This document shows, piece by piece, positions 22,442 to 34,946 of a stretch of 64,000 nucleotides of DNA; positions within the stretch are counted from its first letter, which is position 1; each line of letters opens with the position of its first letter. The translations under genes were made by a program, and so were the position numbers. Source of the DNA: Triglochin maritima (taxonomy: Eukaryota > Streptophyta > Magnoliopsida > Alismatales > Juncaginaceae); the NCBI GenBank assembly GCA_963682175.1, contig OY821775.1, positions 38,500,053 to 38,564,052 on the forward strand, given 5' to 3'. The notes below the pieces were generated by a model. That model did not search any database. It was not told the DNA's origin and saw nothing but the letters and a program-made list of their open reading frames with translations.

Positions 22442-24476
22442 TGAAGGGAATGTGTTCTAAAAGTTTTACTTTTAAATGTCAATTATTATGAATTGAATGA
22501 GAAATCATTTTGTTCCTTGTTTATGTTATTCGTCTTTTAGAAGTGTTAAGGAAGAGGCTCTTGGTCCTTAACCGTAGAGCTCTAAAAGATATTGGTTTAC
22601 ATAAAACAAAAGATATTCGCAATCATGGTAACTAACATGGAACATTAATTACCGAGTTAAGATTGTCGTGTTGGTCATAGATCATTGTAGCTCTACAAGT
22701 GAGTGACAACACGGGTATGCAAAAGAGGAAAATATTACTTTTGTATACTGAATAGACCTAATAAGTAAAATATTATAGAAATGTGTTTCTGTGTCATTAA
22801 TATTTTACTATGTCTTTGGTCCTTTGATATGAGACTTATATCCGATCGCTTAAGGAGTTCTTAATTAGACTAGTGTCTTGAGCTATCGATGAGTGTAGTG
22901 TAAAGGCATTAGTTGGTTAAGTACAACTTTTCTTGGAGAAGATAGTTAGTCAAAAGACTATCATTGCCCCTCTTAATAGAGTGATGATATTAGTGGGCCC
23001 CTCGATAAAGCAAAGTTATAATGTGCACAATGTGATTTGAGTTAAGTCACATATTTATAACTAGCTTAAAGAGATCAAGAAATGAATACTAAGACAAAGA
23101 TGACACAATACTACTTTGTGTGTATTCTTAATATCATGATGCAAGGGACGGACACAAGTGGTGCACGCCATCACTAAATGGATCGGGTTTTGGTTCGAGT
23201 GGAATTAAGACATCTAACTAATTGGGAGCTATAATGTGTAGCTAGATACCGCTTATAGCTTGTGATATTAAGCTCTTAATATCACTGCCAACTTAGTTTA
23301 GATCCTCCCATAGGTCACACCACAAAACTGGGAAACAAGGAATGGGGATTTTGAGTTCATAAGATGTGTCGGGTTTCATGTAGAAAATATGACACATGGG
23401 GTGAACAAAGCAAAATCAAAGTTATGTTGTGATTAATAAACATAATTAGAATCTAAATTAAATTCATATGTGATGTAAATATTATGGGGTGTAATGATTG
23501 ATCATTACATAGGATAATATGTTTACATAAGTTGTGAATTTACTACTAATCCCGAAATGTCAAATTTTGTAGGGGTTAAACCGAAATTTGACAAGTCTGC
23601 AAAACAGTGCTCAAACGGTCGACCAGATAGCAGTAAACGGTCCACCGGGAGGGCATGGTCGACCGGACGAGTCTCGACCGATAACAGGGAATTTCCATCT
23701 GTTCGAACGGTCGACCGAAAGTGATCGGTCGGTCGACCGAACATTGCGATGGAATAGTTCCTGTTACGAACGGTCGACCGAATGTTGAACGGTCGACCGA
23801 AACATTGGTTCGAGCGGTCGACCGCACCTTGAAATGGTCGACCGGTCCAGACGGTTTTATGCAGAATTAATTTAAGAATTAATTAGATCATGCATGGAAT
23901 TGGTCCATAATTGATTTAATTCATGGCTGAGATTATATGTTAGCAAATAATGGATGGTTAGATGGAATTTTGCATGAAATCATGGGCAATTTGGAGAGAA
24001 CCTATAAATAGAGGTTATCTCATTGCCTTCCTACATCTTAATTAATATTGCTTTTCATGCAAAATCTCTCTCCTTAATTCTCCACGAAAATTCCACAAAT
24101 TCTTAAGTTTAGTTTAGTTCTTAAGAGATCATCTTCTCAAGAGAATTAAAGAGGGGTTAGTAATTGGATTCTAAACCCAATCAGAGATTGAGAGACTAGC
24201 TTCCCTCTCTCCGATCTTGTTTAGAGTTTGGTGAATACTCGGAGGCATCCGGCGCAGCGAGGAGCATCCCAACGGTCTCCGAATCTTCGAGAAGTTTTAG
24301 AGAACTTCTAGGTATGAATTTCGGAGCTCCTTTATGTTTGTTTTAATAGAGTTTTTGAAACTAGTTTGTTAAAACAAACCAATGCATGCAATAGATTCTA
24401 GAAAATTGAAAATTGATCCTTATTATACATAAAAATTCGAAAAATATATATGTATAATTAAACATGAAATCCTACA
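22442..24476 (+). mobile_element. Solo copia-type LTR with target duplication CTAAC
   Basis: The 2035-bp unit starts TGAAGGGAATGTGTTCT and ends AAATCCTACA, flanked by CTAAC at 22437-22441 and 24477-24481. It has the same start as the LTRs of the copia element at 25877-34941 and is related to the LTR at 1-1821. A TATA box (TATAAATA) is at 24003-24010. A CGGTCGACCG cluster lies at 23610-23850. It is inserted in the linker of the MuDR-type transposase: coding resumes on both sides of the duplicated CTAAC. Confidence 0.92.
23610..23850. repeat. CGGTCGACCG palindrome cluster
   Basis: At least five perfect CGGTCGACCG or GCGGTCGACCGC copies and several GGTCGACC variants lie within 240 bases, about 150-400 bases upstream of the LTR TATA box. 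The sister LTRs at 25877-27782 and 31492-34941 lack this cluster. Confidence 0.9.
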
Positions 24477-24481
24477 CTAAC

Positions 24482-24890
24482 TGTGGACCATTCTTATTGC
24501 CCAATGTGGTATAGATATTCAACTCAATTTTGGGATTAGGGTACCTTAGGGCCACTTCTACATCTCCACTACTAATTAAATCCTTATAATCTTTCCTCAC
24601 ATTACTTGGGATCATATAACACATCTGAACTTGATTATCTATATTCCACTGTCTGCCTTTACAAAATCACTCCTTAATAATGTCTATTGTGAAACTATCA
24701 ACAACAGTCATGGTCTGCATTTCTTTGAATCCCACAACCCAACGTCTACCCATGTTGTGCACCCAACGCCTATCAGAGTATAGTTTTACCTTCACACTAC
24801 TACCTACATTTGTAACCCTAAATGAATGCATAGAATTAACCACACAATCACAACCTCAAAAAATGTATGCACAATGAAAAATGATCCGAC
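24482..24890 (-). pseudogene. MuDR-type transposase, N-terminal PB1-like part
   Basis: The minus-strand translation includes 'VQMCYMIPSNVRKDYKDLIS', 'DVEVALRYPNP' and 'IELNIYTTLGNKNGP', a PB1-like segment that often opens plant MuDR-type transposases. It continues into the linker at 22436 once the solo LTR is removed. No clear start codon was settled. Confidence 0.65.
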
Positions 24891-25380
24891 ATTACATGCA
24901 TTCATACACAATCAAACCACAATTGCACAATCGACAACACAAAATGCATGTAGAATCGCACCATCACCAACCACAAACATGATCTAACATTACAAAGTTT
25001 AAACACTTACGACCGACGCTCCCAACCTAACCACTCCGCTTATGCACCATGTTCTTCAACGTCATGAAGAATAGGTTGATTTCCTCGCTTGGGTGCTTCT
25101 AAGGATTTCATCAATTTCGGGGTGTCTTGCGATTGGGGGTTCGAGCGAATTGGAGGGTTTAGTCGATTAGGGGACTTGTTCGGGCAAATGGAGGTTTTAG
25201 TCGATTTGGGGACTGGTTCGGGAAAATTAGACTTTTTAGTCGATTTGAGGCTTTCGATTGGGTCGGTTTGGTTGGGTGAGTCCACATTTAAAAAAAAATC
25301 GTTCGGGCTCGCATGCATGAGTCAGGATTTTGAAAGAGAAATTCGGGTCCATCAATAATTGTACACGTTAAACTCACGTA

Positions 25381-25871
25381 ATTACTACTTTTACACTCTG
25401 CATTACAGATTTGAGGGGGCAGAACAAGAGTGGGCAACAACGTCTGGTGGGTGTGGACTCAAGTAACGACCCAGGTGCACCACGGTAAGAGAATAGAGTG
25501 GTGAGGTGCATGAGGCTAATTAACGAAAACATGGTTGCACACGGTCAAATTTCAACCTGAACCAGGTGTACCAAATCGATTTACCCAATAAAGCAATTTC
25601 AAATAGAATATGTTCGTGAGAAATAATAATCACCTTAATTCCTATTGACCAGAATCTAAACAATCATCCTAATCTAATAGTAGTCGATTACCAAACTTAG
25701 ATTAATATCCTTGAAAAAGATTTAAAAGAAAAGCATTACTGTATGATTAATAATGTTAATAAAAATATATAAAAATACAAGAAAGAAAGATAAAGAAGAG
25801 AAAGATTGACCTAGCATTAAATATGTTTACATGTACCTTGTTGCTATGGAAAGGAAAGAATATTTTTGTAC
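25381..25871. other. Spacer
   Basis: AT-rich sequence between the MULE remnant and the copia element. No feature recognised. Confidence 0.5.
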
Positions 25872-25876
25872 CTATA

Positions 25877-27782
25877 TGTTGGATTTCGTGCCCTATAGTA
25901 TGTATATATTTTTCGAAATTTTATAAACATATAGGATCGAAACATTCATATTTTCTTCGATTTTCATATAGACATGCATTTGTTTGTCCTAATTATTTAA
26001 CATGCATTAGAACAAACAAACAATTGCAATTAGAATCATACCTAGAGGTTCTCTAAAACCTCTTGAAGATCCGGAGTCGCGTTGCCGGTCGAATCGCCCG
26101 GTGGATTGCCTCCGAGTGTTCACCAAACTCTAAACAAGGTTGGAGAGAAAGGAGTTAGCCAATCAATCTCCAAACGGGTTTAGAATCTAGCTAATAACCC
26201 CCATTTTTCTTTCCTGAGATTTTACTCTCCAAAAACTCAAATTAACTAAGGAATTTCGGATGGATTAATTGGGGTGATTAGAGAGAGAGAGAGAATTTTG
26301 CATATATTTATTTTTAATGAAAGAAATTAGGCCTATTTATAGGCTCCTTTAATTTCCACATCATGGGTTATGCATTGACCCATTCTTCCATGTTTTTCTC
26401 CTTAAGACCAATTCTCAATATTAAATTTATTAATCCACATCCAAATTTAATCGTAATTGACCAAGTCAAAACCATGATCAATAATTCCTTAATTAATTTG
26501 CATTTATCGAATTTTGGATTAATTCCCAACAAAATTCGTTTTTTTTTGTTTTAGGAAATTTAATTAATTTGCCTTTATCGAATTTTGGCTTAATTCCCAA
26601 CAAAATTCGTATTTAGGGTTTTAGCAAATTTAATTAATTAATTTGCCTTATCGAAATTTGGATTAATTCCCAACAAAATTCGATCTTTGGGGTTATAGCT
26701 AATTTATATATCCTATGCAATATATCATCATATGTAATATCAAACAATCACACCCCATGATATATTTACATCTCATATATAAATTCATGATTCTAAATAT
26801 GTCATTTTCATGACATAATGATTTTATCGATTCACCACATGTATACGAAACTCGATACATCATATGAACATAAAATCACCTTCTTGTTTCCCAGTTTTAT
26901 GGTGTGACCTATGAGAGGATCTAAGCTAAATTGGCAGTGATATTAATAGCTTAACATCACAAACTATAAGCGGTATCTAGCTACACATTATAGTTCCCAA
27001 TTAGCTAGATGTCTTAATTCAGCTCGAACCAAAACCCGATCCAATTAGTGATGGGGTGCACCACCTGTGTCCGTCCCTTGCCTCATGATATTAAGAATAC
27101 ATACAAAGTAGTATTGTGTCATCTTTGTATATTAGTATTCATTTCTTGATCTCTTTAAGCTAGTTATAAATATGTGACTTAACTCAAATCACATTGTGCA
27201 CATTATAACTTTACTTTATCAAGGGGGTCATTAATATCATTACTCAATTAAGAGGGGCAATGATAATCTTTTGACTAGCTATCTTCTCCAACAAAAATTG
27301 TACTTAACCAACTAATGCCTTTACACTACACTCATCGATAGCTTAAGACACTAGTCTAATTAAGAACTCCTTAAGCGATCGGATATAAGTCTCATATCAA
27401 AGGACCAAGGACACAGTAAAATATTAATGACACAGAAACACATTTCTATAATATTTTACTTGTTAGGTCAATTCAGTATACAAAAGTACTATTTTCCTCT
27501 TTTGTGTACCCGTGTTGTCACTCACTTGTAGAGCTACAATGATCTATGACCAACACGACAATCTTAACTCGGTAATTAATGTCCCATGTTAATTACCATG
27601 ATTGCGAATACCTTTTGTTTTATGTAAACCAATATCTTTTAGAGCTCTACGGTTAAAGACCAAGAGCTTCTTCCTTAACACTTCTAAAAGACGAATAACA
27701 TAAACAAGGAACAAAATGATTTCTCATTCAATTCATAATAGTTGACATTTAAAAGTAAAACTTTTAGAACACATTCCCTTCA
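25877..27782 (-). mobile_element. 3' LTR of the copia element
   Basis: On the minus strand it starts TGAAGGGAATGTG and ends AATCCAACA. A minus-strand TATA box lies at 26334-26341. The 5' LTR starts TGAATGTG instead, lacking five bases of this start. Confidence 0.93.
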
Positions 27783-27794
27783 ATCTCCCACTTG
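27783..27794 (-). other. Polypurine tract of the copia element
   Basis: The minus strand reads CAAGTGGGAGAT directly before the TGAAGGG start of the 3' LTR. Such a tract primes plus-strand DNA synthesis in copia retrotransposons. Confidence 0.8.
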
Positions 27795-27849
27795 TTATCA
27801 AAGTTTTCTTTCACATACATTCTCAATGCATAAAACATTAATAACTAGG

Positions 27850-29190
27850 GTAACCTTCTCAAATCACATATCAAGCCAATCCACATGGATCCTCAGATCC
27901 ATGGACTCGAATTATATTTCGTCTCTTAGCTTGGTATGAAGGTTTGTTGAATGGATCAGTTGTGCCACTGTTGTGTCCACCTATTTATTTATTTTGTCTT
28001 TCGTTGGTGGTTGAGTTAGCTGTAGTGATATTACTCCTAACTACACTAGCTCATACCTCCACATTCGATAATGATGACGCATCATCATTCCAACCTCTTA
28101 TTGTCTAGAATTCCTATAAGAATTGCATCAAAACAGCCCTCGGCTATTTTCTCCTTTGTCTTCCATAAACAAGAACCTTATCTTTAGTCCGGTTAAGGTA
28201 CTTCATAATATTCTTGACCGCAATCCTATGATTAGGACTTGCGTTGGATTGGTGACCTCTTGTCACGTTTAGAGCATACGAGATTTTGAGTCTTGTGCAA
28301 GTCTTGACCAATATCATGTTCCTACTTTAAGAATGAATCAAATTAGGTATCCCAAGCACTCACCCCTACGAACCTTTCATAGAGACTCGATATTCTTGTT
28401 GAGTCGGTTCACTACTTCACCCTCGAATTCATTGAACTTGTCAAAGAATACAATTTTGCTTCCCATTAGATAAATATAGCCATAATGACTATAGTTGTCC
28501 GTGAACAAAATGAAGTACCATAAACCATCTCTTGCACTTGTACTTATCGGACCACATACATTAGAATGTATCATATCCAATTAGTTATTCGTTTTCGTTC
28601 CTTTCTTCTTGAAAGGTCTCTTGGTCATTTATTTGACCAATCCGATAGTGCTACAAGATTGTATCATTCACGTGAGTTATCTTAGTTTCTCTTTTGTTAT
28701 TGTTTGTTTGAGTTTGTTTATTATTTATTTCAAGCAAATAGAAATCATTCTATACGAATGCATTTGCATAGAAAATTCCATTCTTCGATATAGACAAGCA
28801 AAAATTAAAATATTTATTAAAATTTATCCATATCTAAAACTTGATACAGAAATGTTCTTGCTAATCGAAGGCATATAACAAACATTCTTCAAAGCATAAA
28901 TTTAAATCACTAGACTATTGAAGCTCCATAGAATCTTGTACAATCGCAGTGATGCTTGTACTATGTCCAATCTTCAATATCATCTCGTTCTCCACGAGTT
29001 CCTTCCTATCCTTCAATAGCTGCACATCAAAATTATGTGAGCACAAGATCCGGTAACCATTACCAAATCAAGGACAGAGGTGATTAAATTTATCTCAATA
29101 ACAAACATACCTACGGCGTTTCTTGGGCGCCTACGTTCAATCATCCCATTTTCAAGGTCTTCCTTGTACTTGGGGCAATTAGGTCGGATG
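27850..29190 (-). pseudogene. Copia protease-integrase-RT/RNase H remnants
   Basis: Reading leftwards: a protease-like segment 'GMFVIEINLITSV...VTGSCAHI' (29040-29110), where the family has its DTG/S active site; a piece of the integrase core 'MDMIHSNVCGPISTSARDG', 'FILFTDNYSHYGYIYLM' (28377-28580) with the first catalytic Asp of the 'FTDDYSRYGYVY' type present (TDNYS); then, almost directly, the end of RT/RNase H 'SYALNVTRGHQSNASPNHRI', 'VKNIMKYLNRTKDKVLVYG' (28140-28290); and a tail resembling 'DPLTKPL...MGLR...DWL' near 27880-27960. Most of integrase and RT is therefore deleted between about 28330 and 28377. It cannot encode a working polyprotein. Confidence 0.85.
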
Positions 29191-29982
29191 TCCCTTTTCA
29201 CCGCAGTGAAAGCACTCCGTGTTGGGAGTTGGAGATTTGAAAGATTTCCCCCTTGAGGCACTCCCTTGAGCACCTCCTACTCCCTTGCTCTTGATTGACG
29301 TATCTTTGGTAAATTTGCCTTTACCTTTGTTGATATTTTTGCTCCTCTCATGGACGGCTACGACGTGATTGTCCCGACCTTTGCCCATGTCAACTTCAGC
29401 CGTTTTGAGAGCGTTGTGAAGCTCCTCAAGACTCACCCCTTTTTCACGCACATGATAGTGCATTACAAAGTCCTTAAAGGACGGGGCTAGAGAGCCAAGA
29501 ATCAAATCTTCGGCAATGTCATCGGGCATTGGAGAAGAGAGCTTCGACAATTTCTCAATGTATCCTTGCATCGTGAGAAAATGCATGGATACCGATGTTC
29601 CCTCCACCATGTGGCACCTTGTGAGTGCGATGGTGGTCTTATAGCGCTCCTTTCGGGCATTATCCATGAACATCTTTGTTAAAGCTTCCATGGTCTTCTT
29701 GGGTTTTGAATCCAAGTATTTCGCTTGAAACGAGTCACCCATGGATGCCAACATTAGACCGTGAACTTGGTTCTCTTGGTCTTCTCACTTGGCTATCGCC
29801 TCTTTCTCATTACCGGTTGCCTTCTCATTCAATTTTGGGATTTCACCATCCAAAATATGAGATAGTTTTTCAAACCTCAACACGTTATTAAGATTGAGTT
29901 GCCATTTCATGAAGTTTGAGCCATCATTTTGCAAAGGATTCTTTTCGATCATAGAACGCACAATTGGTTGGATATTAGACAT
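29179..29982 (-). pseudogene. Copia gag with one in-frame stop
   Basis: From an ATG at 29982 (MSNIQPIVRSMIEKN) the frame reads a UBN2/gag-type protein: 'SNFMKWQLNLNNVLR', then 'LASMGDSFQAKY', 'RCHMVEGTSVSMHFLTMQGY', 'LSKLSSPMPDDIAEDLILGS', and a CCHC zinc knuckle starting 'CFHCGEKGHP'. A single TGA at 29785-29787 interrupts it where the family has Trp ('AKWE'). A one-base shift within the knuckle ends the frame, and the last Cys ('NCPKYKEDLENG') continues in the next frame. Gag would package the element RNA. With only two lesions it is the best preserved retroelement gene in the window. Confidence 0.88.
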
Positions 29983-31478
29983 TTCTACAAAATAAATTAT
30001 ACAGGTTTTTAATGTCAATTTTATGTTTTAAATTACATACATATATATCGAATATAAATGTAAATACTGCAAATAAAATTTATCCCATAAATGCAGTAAT
30101 CCAAGATCCCATCAATTGTAATATAGACTAGCTAAGGGCTATCGAATACATTACAATATCAAGGTAAGAAAAACTCTTTCTAATCACAACCTTTTTGAAT
30201 TTTAGCAATATTAGCATCTTCAAACTCTTGTGATTCTTGTCGTTTTAATTATGAGGGAATGCGACTCATCCTCGTAAGAAAAACTTTTTCCCAAAACCGA
30301 GCGAGGGCTCTAGGTAATGTTAAGAAAACTTATTTTCATTTGATACGAGATACGTTTATCCATTGTATTCACAACTAAACATACTTGGGGTTCAATAGGG
30401 TGAAACACACCTCATATATTTAATCGTGGCACAACAATAGACAACCATTATATCTCCCACTATTCCCAAAGATGGAGGAAGCTATCTCCCGCTAAGGGCG
30501 AGCAGAGTATCCCTCGATCAATGACTGCTAGTGGATGAAATAAGAAGGAAATTATTCTTAATTTTTGTCGGACAATTTCATATATTTACATGTGATTTGG
30601 AATTTTAGGTTATCATGCATATTAATATTCATACACATCCTAACATTCACCACATTCATCACATGCATAGCAGAAATTTAAAAAAAAAACAGAAATTAAA
30701 CATTCACACAATCCATATCGTGTGAGTTTATATGTTCCCTTATATCCTTGATCCTCGATCCCTGATCCTCGATCGATGCGCTACAGCGGCGACTTCCTCT
30801 TGCACCGGAGATGTAGATTTTACAGAAAATAAACATGCTCCTCACATTCGATAAAAACCGACTAGTGCAAGTCCTATGTAAAAACCTCTCATATGCATAT
30901 GCAATTTATCTAAAAGATGGAAATAGAGAATTTGGCTTTTACATACATAAGCCCCTATATTATAACAATTATAAACATTCATAGTTGCTGATTTGGAACA
31001 TATAAACTCACAATTCCTGCAAAAACAACTCGAGCAACGCATACACGCATGTCCAATCTAAACTATTTAATCTAGATTATCAAGCATCTAAAATCAAACA
31101 ATTCAAGAAAAATCATTTGAAATCCATTAAAATGATTTTCATGCATCCATAGTTCAAAATTAATTATTTTGAACCGCAATTCATCCAATTTTCAAAAGGA
31201 AAGATGAACATTAGTCATATTCGACTTTGTTAATTCCTTTATAAAATAATCATTTAAAATAAAACGAAAATTCTATAAATTAGACAAATGTCTAAATTTC
31301 AATTCTAACAATCATGTGTGATGTTTTAAAACATATAAAACCATCAAAACGAATTTATTAGAATTTTATCAACAAAACATCGAAAAACTCGAAAAAGACA
31401 CAAAACCGAATTGTTTTGATTCTAGATGGTAGCCTAGATTGATTTTATAGTCTAAATCAAAGATAATATGAATCAAAA
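29983..31478 (-). other. Copia 5' leader between LTR and gag
   Basis: About 1.5 kb of AT-rich sequence without an open frame, expected to hold the untranslated leader and packaging signals. No further motif recognised. Confidence 0.6.
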
Positions 31479-31490
31479 GCTCTGATACCA
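31479..31490 (-). other. Primer-binding site, initiator Met tRNA
   Basis: The minus strand reads TGGTATCAGAGC one base after the AATCCAACA end of the 5' LTR. This complements the 3' end of plant initiator methionine tRNA, the usual copia primer. Confidence 0.95.
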
Positions 31491-31491
31491 C

Positions 31492-34400
31492 TGTTGGATT
31501 TCGTGCCCTATAGTATGTATATATTTTTCGAAATTTTATAAACATATAGGATCGAAACATTCATATTTTCTTCGATTTTCATATAGACATTGATTGATCT
31601 CGTTTTATATTTCTACCGCAAGTGCACGACCGCGTTGAAGCGGTGGCAAATACGGGTCGTCCACTGGGAGGTGTGTCGACACTTGGTTCGTGCGAAGGCA
31701 AGGGGTAAAGAAAGGAGAAAAGGATTGCTTACACTAAACTACACTACAATGCAAATGAAAATGAAAGATAAGCAATAAAAACTAAACCCCAAAGGGGGTA
31801 GAGAAATAATGTGAACATAAAGAAGTGTGTGTGTGTTCATTAAGCTCCTCACAACATGTAGTGCATGAAATCATAAAACTACATCCAACTTTGCCTCAAC
31901 ATGAATTAAGATAAGACTACATCATTAAAACATACAAGACAATAATTGGAATGAAACTAAATGAACTCATGTATAAAGACTAGACCCTACTATGCCTCCA
32001 CATGAATTAAGATGACTACATCATTAAAACATACAAGACATTAGCTAAGGAAAAGGCAACAAGAGTACATACACTACAAATTGTGTTTCCAACATTAACT
32101 TCATCCATATCCTAACCTTATCATTCCCCATAAAATAGGTCCACTAATCAAAGCATAAGCTAAGCTTCATTCAATAGCATTAGCATATCAAAGATAAGAG
32201 TCGAGACCCATTAGATGGTTATGGAAATCATATAAAGCTCAATGGATAAAAATAACACACACTTAATACACTACATAATTATATCACATATTTCTCCACC
32301 CCCCAAATTGGGATGGAACTACTCACTACTCATTACACTACTAATTAGACTAAGTAAAGAAAACATTTAACTAAGATACTAAAATTACTAAACAAGAAAT
32401 TAAACAAAGTAAAACAACCCACACAAAACAAACAACATAACAAAACAAGATTAAAAGAAACAAATAAACTTTTATTAACAATGACTCACATTGAAGGTAG
32501 CATCCTTCTCCACCTTGAGTTTTTGCTTCAAGGCTCACTCCTTAGTAGAGAGAATGCCACCAAACAATGGGTAATTACAATGGAAGGTGAAGAGTTCTAT
32601 TTATAGCCATGGAAAAAGCTAATCCGGGACAATCCCCCGATGTGGGACTAAACCAATACCAAAAATACACTAAGAATACACTAATACACGTGCTACAGAA
32701 AACTAGATGGATTCTGGGCTAAATGGACCGCTAATTAGCGGTTCCAGACCGCCAATTGGCGGTCTATAAGGTTTAGATCCGTCTGGTTTTCTTTGTGGGC
32801 TTTTCTTGAAGTGTTTCTTGGTCTTAGATGCATCTGTTTGGTTTAGTGGAGCTCCGACCCGAATCGAATTGACAAAATACTCCTCATGATGGTGTGGAGT
32901 TTCCTGTTTTGCTCTTAGGTCCTTCTGTCTTACGATCAGGTCCTTCCCCCTTGCATCTTGGTCCCCAGGTCTCATAATTAGGTCCTTTTTTCCTGCTTTT
33001 AGGTCCTTTCATGGCTCTTCTCTTCAAACCTCTTTATTTCTGAAAACTAACATAAAACTCGTCACGTAGCATTGCTTAGGTGTAAGATAATGGATATAAG
33101 GTACAAATATAAGCATGAAATGATGTCAATCAGACATGCATTTGTTTGTCCTAATTATTTAACATGCATTAGAACAAACAAACAATTGCAATTAGAATCA
33201 TACCTAGAGGTTCTCTAAAACCTCTTGAAGATCCGGAGTCGCGTTGCCGGTCGAATCGCCCGGTGGATTGCCTCCGAGTGTTCACCAAACTCTAAACAAG
33301 GTTGGAGAGAAAGGAGTTAGCCAATCAATCTCCAAACGGGTTTAGAATCTAGCTAATAACCCCCATTTTTCTTTCCTGAGATTTTACTCTCCAAAAACTC
33401 AAATTAACTAAGGAATTTCGGATGGATTAATTGGGGTGGTTAGAGAGAGAGAGAGAATTTTGCATATATTTATTTTTAATGAAAGAAATTAGGTCTATTT
33501 ATAGGCTCCTTTAATTTCCACATCATGGGTTATGCATTGACCCATTCTTCCATGTTTTTCTCCTTAAGACCAATTCTCAATATTAAATTTATTAATCCAC
33601 ATCCAAATTTAATCGTAATTGACCAAGTCAAAACCATGATCAATAATTCCTTAATTAATTTGCATTTATCGAATTTTGGATTAATTCCCAACAAAATTCG
33701 TTTTTTTTTTTGTTTTAGGAAATTTAATTAATTTGCCTTTATCGAATTTTGGCTTAATTCCCAACAAAATTCGTATTTGGGGTTTTAGCAAATTTAATTA
33801 ATTAATTTGCCTTATCGAATTTTGGATTAATTCCCAACAAAATTCGATCTTTGGGGTTATAGCTAATTTATATATCCTATGCAATATATCATCATATGTA
33901 ATATCAAACAATCACACCTCATGATATATTTACATCTCATATATAAATTCATGATTCTAAATATGTCATTTTCATGACATAATGATTTTATCGATTCACC
34001 ACATGTATACGAAACTCGATACATCATATGAACATAAAATCACCTTCTTGTTTCCCAGTTTTATGGTGTGACCTATGAGAGGATGTAAGCTAAATTGGCA
34101 GTGATATTAATAGCTTAACATCACAAACTATAAGCGGTATCTAGCTAGACATTATAGTTCCCAATTAGCTAGATGTCTTAATTCAGCTCGAACCAAAACC
34201 CGATCCAATTAGTGATGGAGTGCACCACTTGTGTCCGTCCCTTGCCTCATGATATTAAGAATACATACAAAGTAGTATTGTGTCATCTTTGTATATTAGT
34301 ATTCATTTCTTGATCTCTTTAAGCTAGTTATAAATATGTGACTTAACTCAAATCACATTGTGCACATTATAACTTTATTTTATCAATGGGCCCATTAATA

Positions 34401-34941
34401 TCATTACTCAATTAAGAGGGGCAATGATAATCTTTTGACTAACTATCTTCTCCAACAAAAGTTGTACTTAACCAACTAATGCCTTTACACTACACTCATC
34501 GATAGCTTAAGACACTAGTCTAATTAAGAACTCCTTAAGCGATCGGATATAAGTCTCATATCAAAGGACCAATGACACAGTAAAATATTAATGACACAGA
34601 AACACATTTCTATAATATTTTACTTGTTAGGTCAATTCAGTATACAAAAGTACTATTTTCCTCTTTTGTGTACCAGTGTTGTCACTCACTTGTAGAGCTA
34701 CAATGATCTATGACCAACACGACAATCTTAACTCGGTAATTAATGTCCCATGTTAATTACCATGATTGCGAATACCTTTTGTTTTATGTAAACCAATATC
34801 TTTTAGAGCTCTACGGTTAAAGACCAAGAGCTTCTTTCTTAACACTTCTAAAAGACTGAATAACATAAAAAGGAACAAAATGATTTCTCATTCAATTCAT
34901 AATAGTTGACATTTAAAAGTAAAACTTTTAGAACACATTCA
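31492..34941 (-). mobile_element. 5' LTR of the copia element, split by a solo LTR
   Basis: The LTR occupies 31492-31590 and 33138-34941, with a foreign LTR between. It matches the 3' LTR almost base for base. The promoter TATA box (minus strand) is at 33496-33503. The insertion at 31591 lies downstream of that TATA box, in the transcribed part of the LTR, and would disturb the leader of any transcript. Confidence 0.93.
31591..33132 (-). mobile_element. Solo LTR with target duplication GACAT
   Basis: The 1542-bp unit starts TGATTGATCTCG and ends GTCAATCA (the ends TGATTGA/TCAATCA are inverted repeats) and is flanked by GACAT at 31586-31590 and 33133-33137. It shares 'gcaagtgcacgac' and 'atacgggtcg' near its left end with 16017-17214. 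A minus-strand TATA ('ctatttatagcc', about 32590) gives its direction. Inside are two copies of a block of about 100 bases ('gaattaagat(aa)gactacatcattaaaacatac'), at about 31905 and 32000. Probably Ty3/gypsy. Confidence 0.9.
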
Positions 34942-34946
34942 CTATA

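Larger units (their letters stand above)
19509..25380 (-). mobile_element. Mutator-like (MuDR-type) element, interrupted
   Basis: A minus-strand MuDR-type transposase occupies 24900 to about 19560 and is split by a solo LTR at 22442-24476. The left side abuts a Sirevirus-like LTR at 19508, so the 3' terminus is lost or lies elsewhere. Terminal inverted repeats were not recognised; the right limit is a rough guess. A degenerate repeat of about 44 bases ('ttagtcgatttggggact...') lies at 25158-25265, probably in the 5' part of the element. Confidence 0.7.
25877..34941 (-). mobile_element. Ty1/copia retrotransposon with both LTRs and target duplication CTATA
   Basis: Two LTRs (25877-27782 and 31492-34941, the latter containing a 1542-bp insertion) flank a 3.7-kb interior. 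The element is bracketed by CTATA at 25872-25876 and 34942-34946. On the minus strand the 5' LTR is followed by one base and then TGGTATCAGAGC (31479-31490), the binding site for initiator methionine tRNA; a GGGAGATT-type polypurine tract precedes the 3' LTR. By eye the LTRs differ at about 20 sites in 1.9 kb, so insertion was fairly recent. The coding region is short and broken: gag, protease, an integrase piece and the end of RT/RNase H. Confidence 0.93.

Noticed and set aside
31479..31490. tRNA gene
   Set aside because: Only the 12-base tRNA complement of a primer-binding site is present; no cloverleaf can be formed. I found no tRNA or rRNA gene elsewhere.
26363..33731. Duplicated 63-68 codon frames (26363-26554 and 33525-33731) as a gene pair
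   Set aside because: They are the same stretch of the two LTRs of one copia element, read on the non-coding strand.
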